Source of the DNA: Alkalibacillus filiformis
GTDB lineage: Bacteria > Bacillota > Bacilli > Bacillales > Alkalibacillaceae
NCBI RefSeq assembly: GCF_030814115.1
Contig: NZ_JAUSUP010000007.1
Span: 1 to 64,000 of the forward strand
DNA: 64,000 nt
Direction: 5' to 3'
A model generated the notes under the pieces. That model had not been told where the DNA came from. It saw only the letters and a list, made by a program, of their open reading frames with translations, and searched no databases. The translations under genes were made by a program, and so were the position numbers. Positions 8,676 to 16,686 of this stretch are shown piece after piece (position 1 is the stretch's first letter; every line of letters starts with the position of its first letter).

Positions 8676-9611
8676 TTAGCTATATGTCGCTAAGGCGTCT
8701 GATAGTAGACCCCAGAACTTTTCTTGGTTTAAGTCTCGTGCAAATTTCACATTTGGCTCACGATCTGTTACAGCAAGTAAGTCCACACACGTCATACCGT
8801 AAGCAAACTCACCTTTCGTTTCAATATCGACACGGACATCAACCGTATCAAAAATCGATGGGTCAATTAAGTACGCGACTGTACAAGCATCATGAATCGG
8901 TGCTCCATCGAATCCGAACACTTCTTTATATGTCTTTTTAAAGAAACGAAGCAGTTCAACAACGAATTCAGATACAGGGTTATCAATTGCTGCAAAACGA
9001 TCAATCGTTTCATCTGTCGCTTGTGCTTCATGCGTCACATCTAAACCGAACATCGCAATTGGCACACCACTTTCGTAGACGACTTTTGCCGCTTCAGCAT
9101 CAACCCAAATATTAAATTCAGCTGCTGGCGTCCAATTTCCAAACGTTCCTCCACCCATTAGCACGATTTCTTGAATTTTCGGAACAATTTTCGGTTCTTT
9201 TACCATCGCCATCGCAATATTCGTTAAAGGCCCTGTTGGCACTAATGTAATATCGCCATCTGATGCCATCACTTTTTCAATAATTAAATCAACGGCGTGT
9301 TGTTCCACGACAGGTGTATTCGGTACATCAGGTAAATTAGGCCCGTCTAATCCCGAGTCACCATGAATCGATTCAGCAATTTGTGTTTCACGAACCATCG
9401 GGCGATTTGAACCTTGTGCAACTGGAACATCTAGTCCAATAATGTCACAAACACGTCTTGCATTTAAAGTCGTTTTATCCACTTCAACATTCCCTGCCAC
9501 CGTCGTAACAGCTTCTATTTTTATTTTGTCATTCGCATGCGCTAAAATCATCGAAATTGCATCATCATGACCAGGATCACAATCTAAAATAACTCTACGT
9601 TGTTCTACCAT
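8676..9611 (-). CDS. Nucleoside hydrolase (IunH/RihA-RihB type)
   Basis: Splits the N-glycosidic bond of ribonucleosides to a base and ribose. The 311-residue protein has the calcium-binding DCDPGHDD motif at residues 10-17, the central TGPLTNIAMA region, LMGGG and AEFNIWVDAEAA, and a late HDACTVAY motif holding the active-site Asp/His. No signal peptide, so it works in the cytoplasm. A GGAGG site precedes the ATG, and a CcpA-type cre element lies about 48 bases upstream. Ribokinase, 3 kb downstream on the same strand, would use the released ribose. Base preference cannot be read from sequence. A second paralogue lies at 36.8 kb. Confidence 0.93.
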   Translation of the reverse strand: MVEQRRVILDCDPGHDDAISMILAHANDKIKIEAVTTVAGNVEVDKTTLNARRVCDIIGLDVPVAQGSNRPMVRETQIAESIHGDSGLDGPNLPDVPNTPVVEQHAVDLIIEKVMASDGDITLVPTGPLTNIAMAMVKEPKIVPKIQEIVLMGGGTFGNWTPAAEFNIWVDAEAAKVVYESGVPIAMFGLDVTHEAQATDETIDRFAAIDNPVSEFVVELLRFFKKTYKEVFGFDGAPIHDACTVAYLIDPSIFDTVDVRVDIETKGEFAYGMTCVDLLAVTDREPNVKFARDLNQEKFWGLLSDALATYS

Positions 9612-9658
9612 AATATGCCTCCTATACCTCTCAAATGTTGCTACAATGCTTAGTCTAA

Positions 9659-9674
9659 TAGAAAACGCTTACAA
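9659..9674 (-). promoter_or_regulatory. CcpA cre site before nucleoside hydrolase
   Basis: Minus-strand TTGTAAGCGTTTTCTA matches the cre consensus WTGNAARCGNWWWCAW at all but one position. It lies 48 bases before the start codon, so the gene is probably under carbon catabolite control. Confidence 0.65.
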
Positions 9675-9756
9675 AAGATAGACATTTGACTTGGAATTTC
9701 GACAAGGAATTTTAAGGTATTTCTATAAATAGAGCAGGAGAAAGGGGAGTATGTCC

Positions 9757-9963
9757 ATGGAACAAAAAGGTTGTATTAAATGCGGCAGTCGCGATGCCGA
9801 TCAAAAAGAAGTCGCAATGACAGGAACAGGTTTTTCAAAAATGTTCGACGTCCAACACAATAAGTTCATCGTCGTATTTTGTAATAATTGTGGCTACTCT
9901 GAGTTTTATAATTCAAATACTTCAACAGCGAGTAACGTATTTGACTTCTTTTTCGGTGGATAG
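9757..9963 (+). CDS. Zn-ribbon protein (DUF2082-like)
   Basis: A 68-residue cytoplasmic protein with one four-cysteine zinc ribbon: CIKCG near the start and CNNCGYSEFY some 40 residues later. It fits the small nucleic-acid-binding Zn-ribbon family DUF2082. The C-terminal tail ends in an aromatic FDFFFGG. Two in-frame ATG codons lie at 9751 and 9757; AAAGGGG is only three bases from the first but nine from the second, so the second is preferred. It is a single-gene unit closed by a strong terminator. Function unknown beyond metal binding. Confidence 0.8.
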   Translation: MEQKGCIKCGSRDADQKEVAMTGTGFSKMFDVQHNKFIVVFCNNCGYSEFYNSNTSTASNVFDFFFGG

Positions 9964-9971
9964 CAACATTT

Positions 9972-10006
9972 AAGCCAGTTCAATTCATTAATGAACTGGC
10001 TTTTCT
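9972..10006. terminator. Terminator after Zn-ribbon gene
   Basis: AAGCCAGTTC pairs with GAACTGGCTT around an 11-base loop, followed by TTTT. Confidence 0.9.
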
Positions 10007-10050
10007 ATGCTAAAATATAGACAGTCTCATCATTAGGAAGGAGCTACATT

Positions 10051-11409
10051 TTGAAACCGATCATCATTAGACCACTAGTGACACTTTTAATGGGGACGAC
10101 TTATTTAGTATCACAATTCGTCGACCATGACATACTTCCAATCTTAGTGAGTTTATTTGCACTTATTACGATTATTTCTTTTATTCCATATTTAAAAAAA
10201 GTCCCGATGATTTTAATTAGCTCACTACTCGGTTTATCTTTTATATTTTTCATTCAAGGTGAAGGGCTATGGGGAATGTTTCACGGACTGAATACGAACG
10301 TTTCCGTTTTAGCGATTTTTATTTTCGTCCCGCTCATATCAATTCCTATTTACCAAGGGAATTACTTACTCTATTTAGAAACGGTATTTAATTACTATAT
10401 TAAAACGACTAAGCAACTCTATATTTACGTTAAAACGGCTTTAATGGGTGTCGGATCAGTTATGAATTTAGGGACTGTCCCGATTTTATTTCAACTGACG
10501 GACACTGAATCGTACAAACCGTATCGTATGTTAAGAACGCGTGCTTTAGGACGCGGTTTTGCGATGGCCTTCATGTGGTCGCCCTATTTCATTTCTGTTG
10601 CTTTAATTATTTCTTACTTTGACGTTGAATGGATTCAACTTTTCCCGTTAGGTATTTCAATGGCAATCATTGGTATTGTGTTAGGTAGTTTTTTTGAATC
10701 AAAACATGATGCTGTAATTCCGACTGATGAGGAAGTGGAGTCGAATGTCTCAATCGATCAAGCGAAGAAAAAGTTACTCGAATTACTCGTCATTATTATC
10801 GTGATGACCGCAGCAATTATGGTCATCGAATATTTTGTTAACCTTTCTGTTTTAACGATTATTCCGCTCATTGCTATTGTTCTGTCGATTGGCTGGGGAC
10901 TTGTTTACCAGTCGCCAAAAGAGCTTGGACGAAGCTTTTTCAACTTCACACAAGAACGGCTGCCAGCTATGGGTAATGAGCTGTCGTTATTTATCGCAGC
11001 GGGGGCTTTCGGTGCTGCCATTTTAAGCGCAGGTGCTAGTGATTGGATTATTTATTTTATCGACGTATTCGGCATCTCACACATTCTTGTTTTAATACCT
11101 GTCTTATTAGTTGTCGTTAATCTGCTTTCATTCGTTGGGGTGCATCCAATTATTACGATGACTGCACTAGCAATTACACTGAGCTCATCACCGATTTTCA
11201 TCGATGATCACTTTTTATTAAGCTTCGGCTTACTATCAGCCTGGATGGTATCCGTGATCTCATCACCATTTTCAGGACTGAACTTGCTCATGTCCGGCTT
11301 AGCACAAAGCAACCCAATCGCGATCGGCCCGAAAAGTAACTTGCCATTCGCACTGACACTGTGGGGGATTGCTTATGTGATTATGGTTGGGTTGTATTTT
11401 GTATTTTAA
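10051..11409 (+). CDS. Polytopic membrane permease, IT-superfamily-like
   Basis: A 452-residue integral membrane protein with about 12 predicted spans and a charged cytoplasmic loop near residues 225-245. The two-half layout, with a motif LGTVPILFQLTD in the first half and GVHPIITMTALAITLSSSP in the second, recalls the re-entrant loops of ion-transporter superfamily carriers (DcuC, CitMHS, DctM-like), but I do not recognise the exact family. Start is TTG with GGAAGGAG upstream. It is followed by a repeat array and then a PucR-type regulator on the same strand, which may control it. Substrate is unknown, probably an organic anion. Confidence 0.7.
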   Translation: MKPIIIRPLVTLLMGTTYLVSQFVDHDILPILVSLFALITIISFIPYLKKVPMILISSLLGLSFIFFIQGEGLWGMFHGLNTNVSVLAIFIFVPLISIPIYQGNYLLYLETVFNYYIKTTKQLYIYVKTALMGVGSVMNLGTVPILFQLTDTESYKPYRMLRTRALGRGFAMAFMWSPYFISVALIISYFDVEWIQLFPLGISMAIIGIVLGSFFESKHDAVIPTDEEVESNVSIDQAKKKLLELLVIIIVMTAAIMVIEYFVNLSVLTIIPLIAIVLSIGWGLVYQSPKELGRSFFNFTQERLPAMGNELSLFIAAGAFGAAILSAGASDWIIYFIDVFGISHILVLIPVLLVVVNLLSFVGVHPIITMTALAITLSSSPIFIDDHFLLSFGLLSAWMVSVISSPFSGLNLLMSGLAQSNPIAIGPKSNLPFALTLWGIAYVIMVGLYFVF

Positions 11410-11412
11410 AGT

Positions 11413-11617
11413 GTGAGCGCTGATAAATTTTGCTGAGCGCTGATATTTTATCGTGAGCGCCGATAAATTTTGCTGAGCGCTGATATTTTATCGTGAGCGC
11501 TGATATTTTATCGTGAGCGCCAAATGAATCTCGTGAGTGCCAATTTATTTTTGCGAGCGCCAAAATAACTTTCGCGAGCGCCAAATTAATTCCGGGAACG
11601 CCAAATAATTGCTCGCC
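11413..11617 (+). repeat. 20-bp repeat array, GAGCGCTGATA/GAGCGCCAAAT variants
   Basis: Ten head-to-tail units, nearly all exactly 20 bases long. The first five read GAGCGCYGATAWW, the last five GAGYGCCAAWT, so the array shifts from one variant to the other midway. It fills the space between the permease and the PucR-type regulator. An open frame on the minus strand through it is an artefact. Confidence 0.9.
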
Positions 11618-11673
11618 AGTACCTACACCATTCATGCTATAATACGGTTAACATAACAGTTGGAGTGACGTTA

Positions 11674-12522
11674 ATGATCGAACAGCTGAAAACATTATAT
11701 CCAAGCATGACTCAATTGGATCAACCGACTGACGACTATATCACATTTATTGTTAGCGAAACGTTGTACGGCATTCCAAAAGATGACTTATCTGAAGAAT
11801 CGCTGACGCTTCTTCAAACATTGTTACCGAACCAAGTAACTTCGCAAAAAGAACAAGGTTGGATTCACTTTTTAACGGGACAAACGAGTGAACCACCACA
11901 ACAACTAGAGGCTTTTCGTGTTGTCGCTTTATACGTCCAATCGACTTTTGAACAGTCACTATTGGAAAGTACGTTAGAGGATGTGCTCGGTAAAAAACTC
12001 ATCTTCATTTGGCAAAATAGTAATTCAGCGATTGTGTTGGAGTCTCTAAAAATGGATGAGGAATCTCTGCAGTTCCATGAAGTGATTGATATTTTGTCGA
12101 ACGATTTAGAAGTAAAGCTCTCGATCTTTCAAACCGAAATTTACGAAGAGATCGAACTTTTGCCTAAACTTTACAACTGGAGCATTGAAGTTGCGGAAAA
12201 GTTATTGAAGTCGTCTCATCAACGTGTTTTAACACAAAGTGAAGCGCTCATCCCAACAATGATCGAAAGCTTAAGCGAGGATGACCGCAGCTATTTTGTG
12301 AATACGGTTTTAAAAGAAGCTATCAATGATTCAGAACTACTGAAGACGATTGTAGCAACGGTTGAACATCAAGTGAATATTTCGGTTGTAGCAAAAGAAC
12401 TGTATATGCATCGTAACACCGTGCAAAAACGGATTGAAAAATTTTACGAGCTAACGGGGCTTGACGTGCGTCAGTTTGAAGATGCGTTAAAAGCCTACGT
12501 CTGTATTAAATATTTAACGTAA
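11674..12522 (+). CDS. PucR/CdaR-type transcriptional regulator
   Basis: A 282-residue regulator whose C-terminal 60 residues form the PucR-type helix-turn-helix: ISVVAKELYMHRNTVQKRIE followed by ELTGLDVRQFEDALKAYV. The N-terminal two thirds have no obvious metabolite domain signature and may carry a degenerate GGDEF-like region as in CdaR. A GGAG site fits the ATG at 11674 better than the GTG at 11665. It lies downstream of an anion-permease-like gene and a repeat array and is closed by a strong terminator. PucR/CdaR proteins usually activate genes for purine, sugar diacid or hydroxy acid use; the target here is probably the permease next to it. Confidence 0.8.
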   Translation: MIEQLKTLYPSMTQLDQPTDDYITFIVSETLYGIPKDDLSEESLTLLQTLLPNQVTSQKEQGWIHFLTGQTSEPPQQLEAFRVVALYVQSTFEQSLLESTLEDVLGKKLIFIWQNSNSAIVLESLKMDEESLQFHEVIDILSNDLEVKLSIFQTEIYEEIELLPKLYNWSIEVAEKLLKSSHQRVLTQSEALIPTMIESLSEDDRSYFVNTVLKEAINDSELLKTIVATVEHQVNISVVAKELYMHRNTVQKRIEKFYELTGLDVRQFEDALKAYVCIKYLT

Positions 12523-12523
12523 A

Positions 12524-12551
12524 AATTCCCTTGGGCAACTCCAAGGGAATT
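12524..12551. terminator. Bidirectional terminator between convergent genes
   Basis: AATTCCCTTGG and CCAAGGGAATT form an 11-base perfect stem with a six-base loop between the PucR-type gene and the RpiR fragment. Confidence 0.9.
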
Positions 12552-12785
12552 AATCATCTCGAATATATGAAATCGCTTCTCTTGTCTGGTCGATATAGTC
12601 GACGGCTTGTTCGTATTGAACCGATGCTAAACACATGAAAAGCATATCTATAATATGTAATTGCGCAATTCGTGATGATGTCGCACCACTTCTAAATGTC
12701 GCTTCACGCGCTGCTGAAGTATGAAGCGTGATGTCTGAAAGGTCAGCCACTTTTGAGCGTCCATACTTTGTAATACTGATTTGGC
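12550..12785 (-). pseudogene. C-terminal fragment of RpiR/MurR-family regulator
   Basis: The reading frame encodes only the end of a SIS-domain regulator: QISITKYGRSKVADLSDI followed by a REATFRSGATSSRIAQLHII-type segment, both typical of the last 80 residues of RpiR/MurR proteins. The N-terminal helix-turn-helix and most of the SIS domain are missing. Reading upstream, homology holds back to about 12785 and then stops at the first unit of a 20-bp repeat array. The fragment follows nagA-nagB on the same strand, where an amino-sugar repressor would be expected. A 66-residue open frame from 12750 is only a relic. Confidence 0.8.
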
Positions 12786-12970
12786 GCTCGCACCGATTTT
12801 TTTGCGGTAAATTTTATCAGCGTTCGCCCACTTTTATCGGCGCTCGTGATAATTTATCGGCATTCACGCTATTTTTATCAGCGCTCGTAAAATTTTATCG
12901 GCGCTCAACCAAGTTTTATCAGCGCTCGCCCACTTTTATCAGCGCTCAGACCAATTTATCAGCGCTCACC
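12781..12970 (-). repeat. 20-bp repeat array (inverted orientation) inside regulator locus
   Basis: About nine units of the form TTTATCAGCGCTCG, the reverse complement of the arrays at 0.1, 11.4 and 36.4 kb. The array occupies the whole gap between nagB and the truncated RpiR gene and takes the place of the missing 5' part of that gene. Confidence 0.9.
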
Positions 12971-12982
12971 ACCGAACTGATT

Positions 12983-13687
12983 TCAATTCAACACCTTCAC
13001 ACCGCCTGACAGCAATGTCACATTCGAATGTTCATGCAAAATGCTCGCTGGGAATTGCTCATCGACTTCGCCTTGTAACATTCGACTGACCGCTTCTTGT
13101 TTATCTTCGCCGTATACGAGCAAAATAATTTGCTCCGCTTCCATAATCGTTTCAATCCCCATTGTGATCGCCTTTTTCGGCACTTCATCTAAACTGTTAA
13201 AAAATCGAGCGTTAGCTTTTCGAGTCGTCTCGGCTAAATCAACAACGTGGGTGCGCGAAGAAAAAGGGGTGCCAGGTTCATTAAAGCCGATATGACCATT
13301 ATGCCCTAAGCCGAGTACTTGTAAATCAATTCCACCATGCTGTTTAATCAGTTGTTCATACCGCTCACACTCTAAAGTCAAATTAGCCGCTTCACCGTCT
13401 GGAATCAATGTTTGGCCAACTCGAATATGTTGAAATAAATTGTCTTCCATAAAACTACGGTAACTTTGCGGATGATCAGAAGCAATTCCAACATACTCAT
13501 CTAGATTAAACGTCACAGCCTTTGACAAATCAATCAAACGTTTGATTAACTGCTCATACATCCCTTTTGGTGTGCTGCCAGTCGCTAAGCCTAACGTTGA
13601 ATTAGGCTTTTTTTTCAGCTGATTCATTATTAATTCTGCTGCTGTTAGACTAAAGTCGTCATAACGATTAGCTTTTATGTGCCTCAT
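12983..13687 (-). CDS. nagB: Glucosamine-6-phosphate deaminase
   Basis: Converts glucosamine 6-phosphate to fructose 6-phosphate and ammonia. The 234-residue protein has LGLATGSTPKGMYEQL near residue 35, the substrate-binding NLDEYVGI segment, and the catalytic GLGHNGHIGFNEPG near residue 130. Length is close to other bacterial NagB. An AAAGGAG site fixes the ATG at 13687 although the frame is open to 13738; the gene overlaps the end of nagA by 20 bases. It ends directly at a repeat array, and the last residues are short compared with some homologues, so a slight C-terminal change by the array is possible. Confidence 0.93.
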   Translation of the reverse strand: MRHIKANRYDDFSLTAAELIMNQLKKKPNSTLGLATGSTPKGMYEQLIKRLIDLSKAVTFNLDEYVGIASDHPQSYRSFMEDNLFQHIRVGQTLIPDGEAANLTLECERYEQLIKQHGGIDLQVLGLGHNGHIGFNEPGTPFSSRTHVVDLAETTRKANARFFNSLDEVPKKAITMGIETIMEAEQIILLVYGEDKQEAVSRMLQGEVDEQFPASILHEHSNVTLLSGGVKVLN

Positions 13688-14813
13688 AACTGATGACTCC
13701 TTTGCAATACGTTGAATGAATATTAAATTGATCATCAACTAACAAAAAGTCAGCATCCTTTCCGACTGTAATGCTGCCTTTCAGATCCCACACTCCATAC
13801 TGTTTAGCTGGATTTTCAGCCGTCATCTTAATGACATCGTGAAAACTAGCTTCACAAAGTTCAATCATGCGTCTAACCGCCTGATCCATCATTAGAACAC
13901 TACCCGCAAGTGTTCCATCAGTCAAAGTCGCGCTCTCACCCTCAACTGTTACAGTATGACTGCCTAACCTGTATGTGCCATCGTTCAAGCCTTTTGCACG
14001 CATCGCATCGGTAATCATCAATATTTTGTCAGGACCTAACGTCTTATACAAAATTTTAACCATATCATCAGAGACGTGAATGCCATCGACGATTAATTCA
14101 CTTTTCAACTCATCCATTAACATGGCCGCTCCAACAGCACCAACTTCACGGTGATGCACGCCATTCATCGCATTGCACAAATGAGTTAACTGTTTCAGCC
14201 CCTCACGACAAGCTTGTTCAATATGTTGGAAACTGGCATCGGTATGGCCTGCAGATGCGATCACTCCGTGTTCATCTAAATAACGGATTAACGGACTAGC
14301 AGCTTCTAATTCTGGCGCTAACGTCATCGCTTTAACAGCACCAGTTTCAACCCAACGTTTCGCAACGGTGAGGTCTGGCTCAATAATACAGTCTGGCGGT
14401 TGTGCGCCTGCTTTTGATTTTTCAATAAAAGGGCCTTCTACATGAGCGCCGAGAACTTCAGCTTGCCCTCGTTTCGATGAATATTGAGCAATCGTGCTGA
14501 CGACTTGGTCCAATTCATCTAGCGGACTCGTTAAAGTCGTTGCTAAAAACGATGTTGTCCCCTCTTTTGGCAAAGTTTCTGCGATTTGATCTAAAGCTTC
14601 TTCTGTTCCATCCATTACATCAACCCCAGAAGCACCGTGGATATGTGTGTCAATGAAACCTGGGACAAGGTTAAAGCCTTTTCCGTCGACTGCCCTTTCA
14701 CCTTCCAATGGCTCGTGATGAATTTCGGCAATGCGCCCGTCTTCTACTGTAATCGCGCCGTCAACAATGACCCCATCTTCTAAGTATAAATTAACGTGAT
14801 TGATTGAGAACAT
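13668..14813 (-). CDS. nagA: N-acetylglucosamine-6-phosphate deacetylase
   Basis: Removes acetate from N-acetylglucosamine 6-phosphate. The 381-residue amidohydrolase shows the metal site DTHIHGASG (His57, His59), the GAHVEGPF glutamate near residue 125, SAGHTDASF, and THLCNAMNGVHHREVG, plus the catalytic Asp in MITDAMRAKG near residue 265. A GGAGAG site precedes the ATG. It is the first gene of nagA-nagB. The kinase expected with it is the broken gene at 21.0-21.9 kb, now separated by 6 kb of accessory genes. Confidence 0.95.
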   Translation of the reverse strand: MFSINHVNLYLEDGVIVDGAITVEDGRIAEIHHEPLEGERAVDGKGFNLVPGFIDTHIHGASGVDVMDGTEEALDQIAETLPKEGTTSFLATTLTSPLDELDQVVSTIAQYSSKRGQAEVLGAHVEGPFIEKSKAGAQPPDCIIEPDLTVAKRWVETGAVKAMTLAPELEAASPLIRYLDEHGVIASAGHTDASFQHIEQACREGLKQLTHLCNAMNGVHHREVGAVGAAMLMDELKSELIVDGIHVSDDMVKILYKTLGPDKILMITDAMRAKGLNDGTYRLGSHTVTVEGESATLTDGTLAGSVLMMDQAVRRMIELCEASFHDVIKMTAENPAKQYGVWDLKGSITVGKDADFLLVDDQFNIHSTYCKGVISYEAHKS

Positions 14814-14952
14814 ACAGAGCTCTCCTTTATATGTTAACTTTTATTTTAAGAAACTTTAATAAAATCCGTAATATTGTTTTAACATATTCGAATTCATATT
14901 ATAATAGAGACACAAAAACTTTCAGAAAACTTTACTTAAAGGAGTGCTTCAC

Positions 14953-15024
14953 ATGTCTAAGGCATGGCTCGATGAACAACAGATTATACTTAAAAAGGTA
15001 TTTCAATTTAACTCCTCCAAATAA
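14953..15024 (+). CDS. Possible 23-residue peptide upstream of nagA
   Basis: ATG with AAAGGAG seven to nine bases upstream opens a 23-codon frame (MSKAWLDEQQ...) that reads away from nagA. A TATAAT box near 14898 with a TTTAAC-like -35 could drive it. It may be a real small peptide or the N-terminal stub of a lost gene. Apart from this, 14814-15070 shows nothing else I can support. Confidence 0.3.
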   Translation: MSKAWLDEQQIILKKVFQFNSSK

Positions 15025-15070
15025 GTTGTTCATTTAACAAACTTTATAGTTACTACAATAACTTCGACAA

Positions 15071-15097
15071 AAAAGCGTTAACCCTTTTTGGATTAAC
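15071..15097 (-). terminator. Terminator after small membrane protein gene
   Basis: CGTTAA pairs with TTAACG with extra G-C pairing near the loop; on the minus strand it is followed by six T. Confidence 0.65.
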
Positions 15098-15128
15098 GTC
15101 TACGTTAGTTTAGTTCAGTAAGAGGCCA

Positions 15129-15416
15129 TCACTTCCTCAGTACTTTTTTTAGAAAATAAATAATGGGAAACCACATCATTATCCCATGCGCTAATCCAAC
15201 AATGCTCATTACTAATGGAGTAAATGGAATTGCAATTAACCCTGATTTGATTCCCCTAATCTCATTTTGTCCTGCTTGAAAAGTAAGGTTCTCATTAAAG
15301 AAAGAATAAAAAAATAGTCCTACCCCTATCACTAACCCCAATAGTGAATAGTATAATAAACACTTTTGAATAACTATTTTTAGTAATTGTTTCTTATCCA
15401 CTGTGTGTTTCTCCAT
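15129..15416 (-). CDS. Small two-span membrane protein, unknown
   Basis: A 95-residue protein with a charged N-terminus and two hydrophobic stretches, about residues 20-42 and 65-88, ending in a basic KKVLRK tail, so both ends probably face the cytoplasm. I do not recognise the family. It has a plausible ribosome binding site and its own terminator. It is the first of a row of small leftward accessory genes (MazG-like, acetyltransferases, HAD, HD) that fill the gap between nagA and the broken sugar kinase. Confidence 0.6.
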   Translation of the reverse strand: MEKHTVDKKQLLKIVIQKCLLYYSLLGLVIGVGLFFYSFFNENLTFQAGQNEIRGIKSGLIAIPFTPLVMSIVGLAHGIMMWFPIIYFLKKVLRK

Positions 15417-15526
15417 TTTCCCTCTTTTCCCTTCTTCAACTATTTCGCTCCAAATAGTTGATTTACGCTGATTTACTTAATCTACTATTGCTCAAGTTAG
15501 TGTAAGTTTAGTTTACAACGTTATTA

Positions 15527-15826
15527 TTATTTGTAACTAATTTTACTTTCCCACTTATTCAACTTTTCACTAACTAACTTTCCGAACTCTTCTTCATTCT
15601 CAGATAACTTATAATACATAGCTAAGGCGACCAAAACAACATCGATACATTCCTCTTTTACATCATCGATTCCTAACTGCTTATAGTCACTCCCACTTGC
15701 TTTAAGATAAGATAATACAGCTTGAGAAGTTTCACCAACTTCTTCAGTTAACTTTAGTGCCATTTGTTCTAACGTTTTTGGTTCTCTTTCACTAAGTGAT
15801 TTTATTTCTGTTAGCAATTGCTCCAT
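15527..15826 (-). CDS. MazG-like nucleotide pyrophosphohydrolase
   Basis: A 99-residue single-domain protein of the all-alpha NTP pyrophosphohydrolase group. The metal-binding motif is visible as KLTEEVGE (EExxE type) near residue 27 and EECIDVVLVALA (ExxD type) near residue 58. Such enzymes clean the nucleotide pool by splitting (d)NTPs to the monophosphate. A GAGGTGAG site precedes the ATG. It is a separate unit, 23 bases from the acetyltransferase gene upstream. Exact nucleotide specificity unknown. Confidence 0.85.
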   Translation of the reverse strand: MEQLLTEIKSLSEREPKTLEQMALKLTEEVGETSQAVLSYLKASGSDYKQLGIDDVKEECIDVVLVALAMYYKLSENEEEFGKLVSEKLNKWESKISYK

Positions 15827-15849
15827 GATTTCTCACCTCTATTAGATTG

Positions 15850-16341
15850 CTACTTACCATTTATGTATAACGATAAACTCATTATAAACTGTTCACCAAT
15901 AGGACCCATTTTCCTCCTGCCCGTATCCCTATAACCTATTGTAGAGTACAGTTTCTGAGCAGGAATGTTTTTATGATTAACAGCCAATATAATTTCGTTA
16001 CAGTTAGGAAATTCAGATTTAACAAAATCATTTAATAAGAACATAGCCTGTTTAGCATATCCTTTTCCTTGCTTCGTTTGATTAATAGATAATGAAGTTA
16101 ACAACATTGCATTTGGGTTATCTGAATACTCTTTTACACGTTCTGTTGAATGTAATAAAAAGAAGCCTATAGGTTCATTTTCGCTTACTACAACAATTCT
16201 ATATTGTCCTTCTGTGACCTCGAAATATTTGCTCGGTAAAGCAGTGAATTGTGCTTGCTCTTCAGGAAGTTCAAAAGACTTCAAGTCATCTAAATACTCA
16301 TCTGAGAAATGTTCTAACTTTATGTGATTAACTGTTTTCAT
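15850..16341 (-). CDS. GNAT family N-acetyltransferase
   Basis: A 163-residue acetyltransferase. The acetyl-CoA binding motif A is present as a QTKQGKGYAKQAM stretch near residue 92, followed by ILAVNHKNIPAQKLYSTIGY, the classic motif B of the GNAT fold. GGAGAG lies before the ATG. The acceptor (a small molecule, antibiotic or protein N-terminus) cannot be told from sequence. It belongs to the row of single accessory genes from 15.1 to 19.3 kb. Confidence 0.88.
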   Translation of the reverse strand: MKTVNHIKLEHFSDEYLDDLKSFELPEEQAQFTALPSKYFEVTEGQYRIVVVSENEPIGFFLLHSTERVKEYSDNPNAMLLTSLSINQTKQGKGYAKQAMFLLNDFVKSEFPNCNEIILAVNHKNIPAQKLYSTIGYRDTGRRKMGPIGEQFIMSLSLYINGK

Positions 16342-16456
16342 AAGACTGTATTCTCTCCTTACATTTTTTACATATTAACACGATGAATGTATGTTCTTAA
16401 TATTCTATATTCAACTCCATGCATTTTATAAATTTCGCTCAACAAGAAAATACTAC

Positions 16457-16558
16457 TTATTTGTTATGCTCCATTAACTCTAATTGAATTAAACTACCAA
16501 TATACAACACTAAAATCAAACCACATGACCATCCTAAATATTTTAATAATCTTCTCAT
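16457..16558 (-). CDS. 33-residue single-span membrane peptide
   Basis: A short frame missed by usual length limits. MRRLLKYLGWSCGLILVLY gives a basic start followed by one hydrophobic span, with an acidic end. GGGAGGGAG lies six to nine bases before the ATG, a strong start signal. No family is recognised; single-span peptides of this size act in membranes as modulators or toxins, but nothing here decides. The rest of 16342-16686 holds the G-run element near 16.6 kb. Confidence 0.55.
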   Translation of the reverse strand: MRRLLKYLGWSCGLILVLYIGSLIQLELMEHNK

Positions 16559-16599
16559 CTGCTCCCTCCCCAATAAAGTATTATGTTACCTTTCTTTAA

Positions 16600-16668
16600 A
16601 ACATCCTTCCCCGTTAACTCAAAATGGATAGCTTTTATTGATCAATCGCACCGTTAATTTAAATGAAT
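16600..16668 (-). repeat. Accessory-block repeat element (G-run motif), copy 1
   Basis: Minus-strand GAGTTAACGGGGAAGG preceded by ATTGATCAATAAAAG. It follows the glycolipid-binding-domain gene and resembles the elements at 17.3, 18.8 and 19.5 kb. Confidence 0.45.
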
Positions 16669-16686
16669 AGAGTCACATATTAATCA

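Noticed and set aside
11413-11617. CRISPR array
   Set aside because: Units are direct 20-mers with no constant spacer sequences between them, vary in sequence, and no cas gene is near.
11381-11635. Open reading frame through the repeat array
   Set aside because: Its sequence repeats SA/ISA-type residues with the 20-base period; three 20-base units keep the frame open by chance. The same holds for the open frames across the arrays at 12.7-13.0 kb and 36.3-36.6 kb.
14804-15037. 77-residue plus-strand frame overlapping the nagA start
   Set aside because: No ribosome binding site, odd composition, and it covers the promoter region of nagA.
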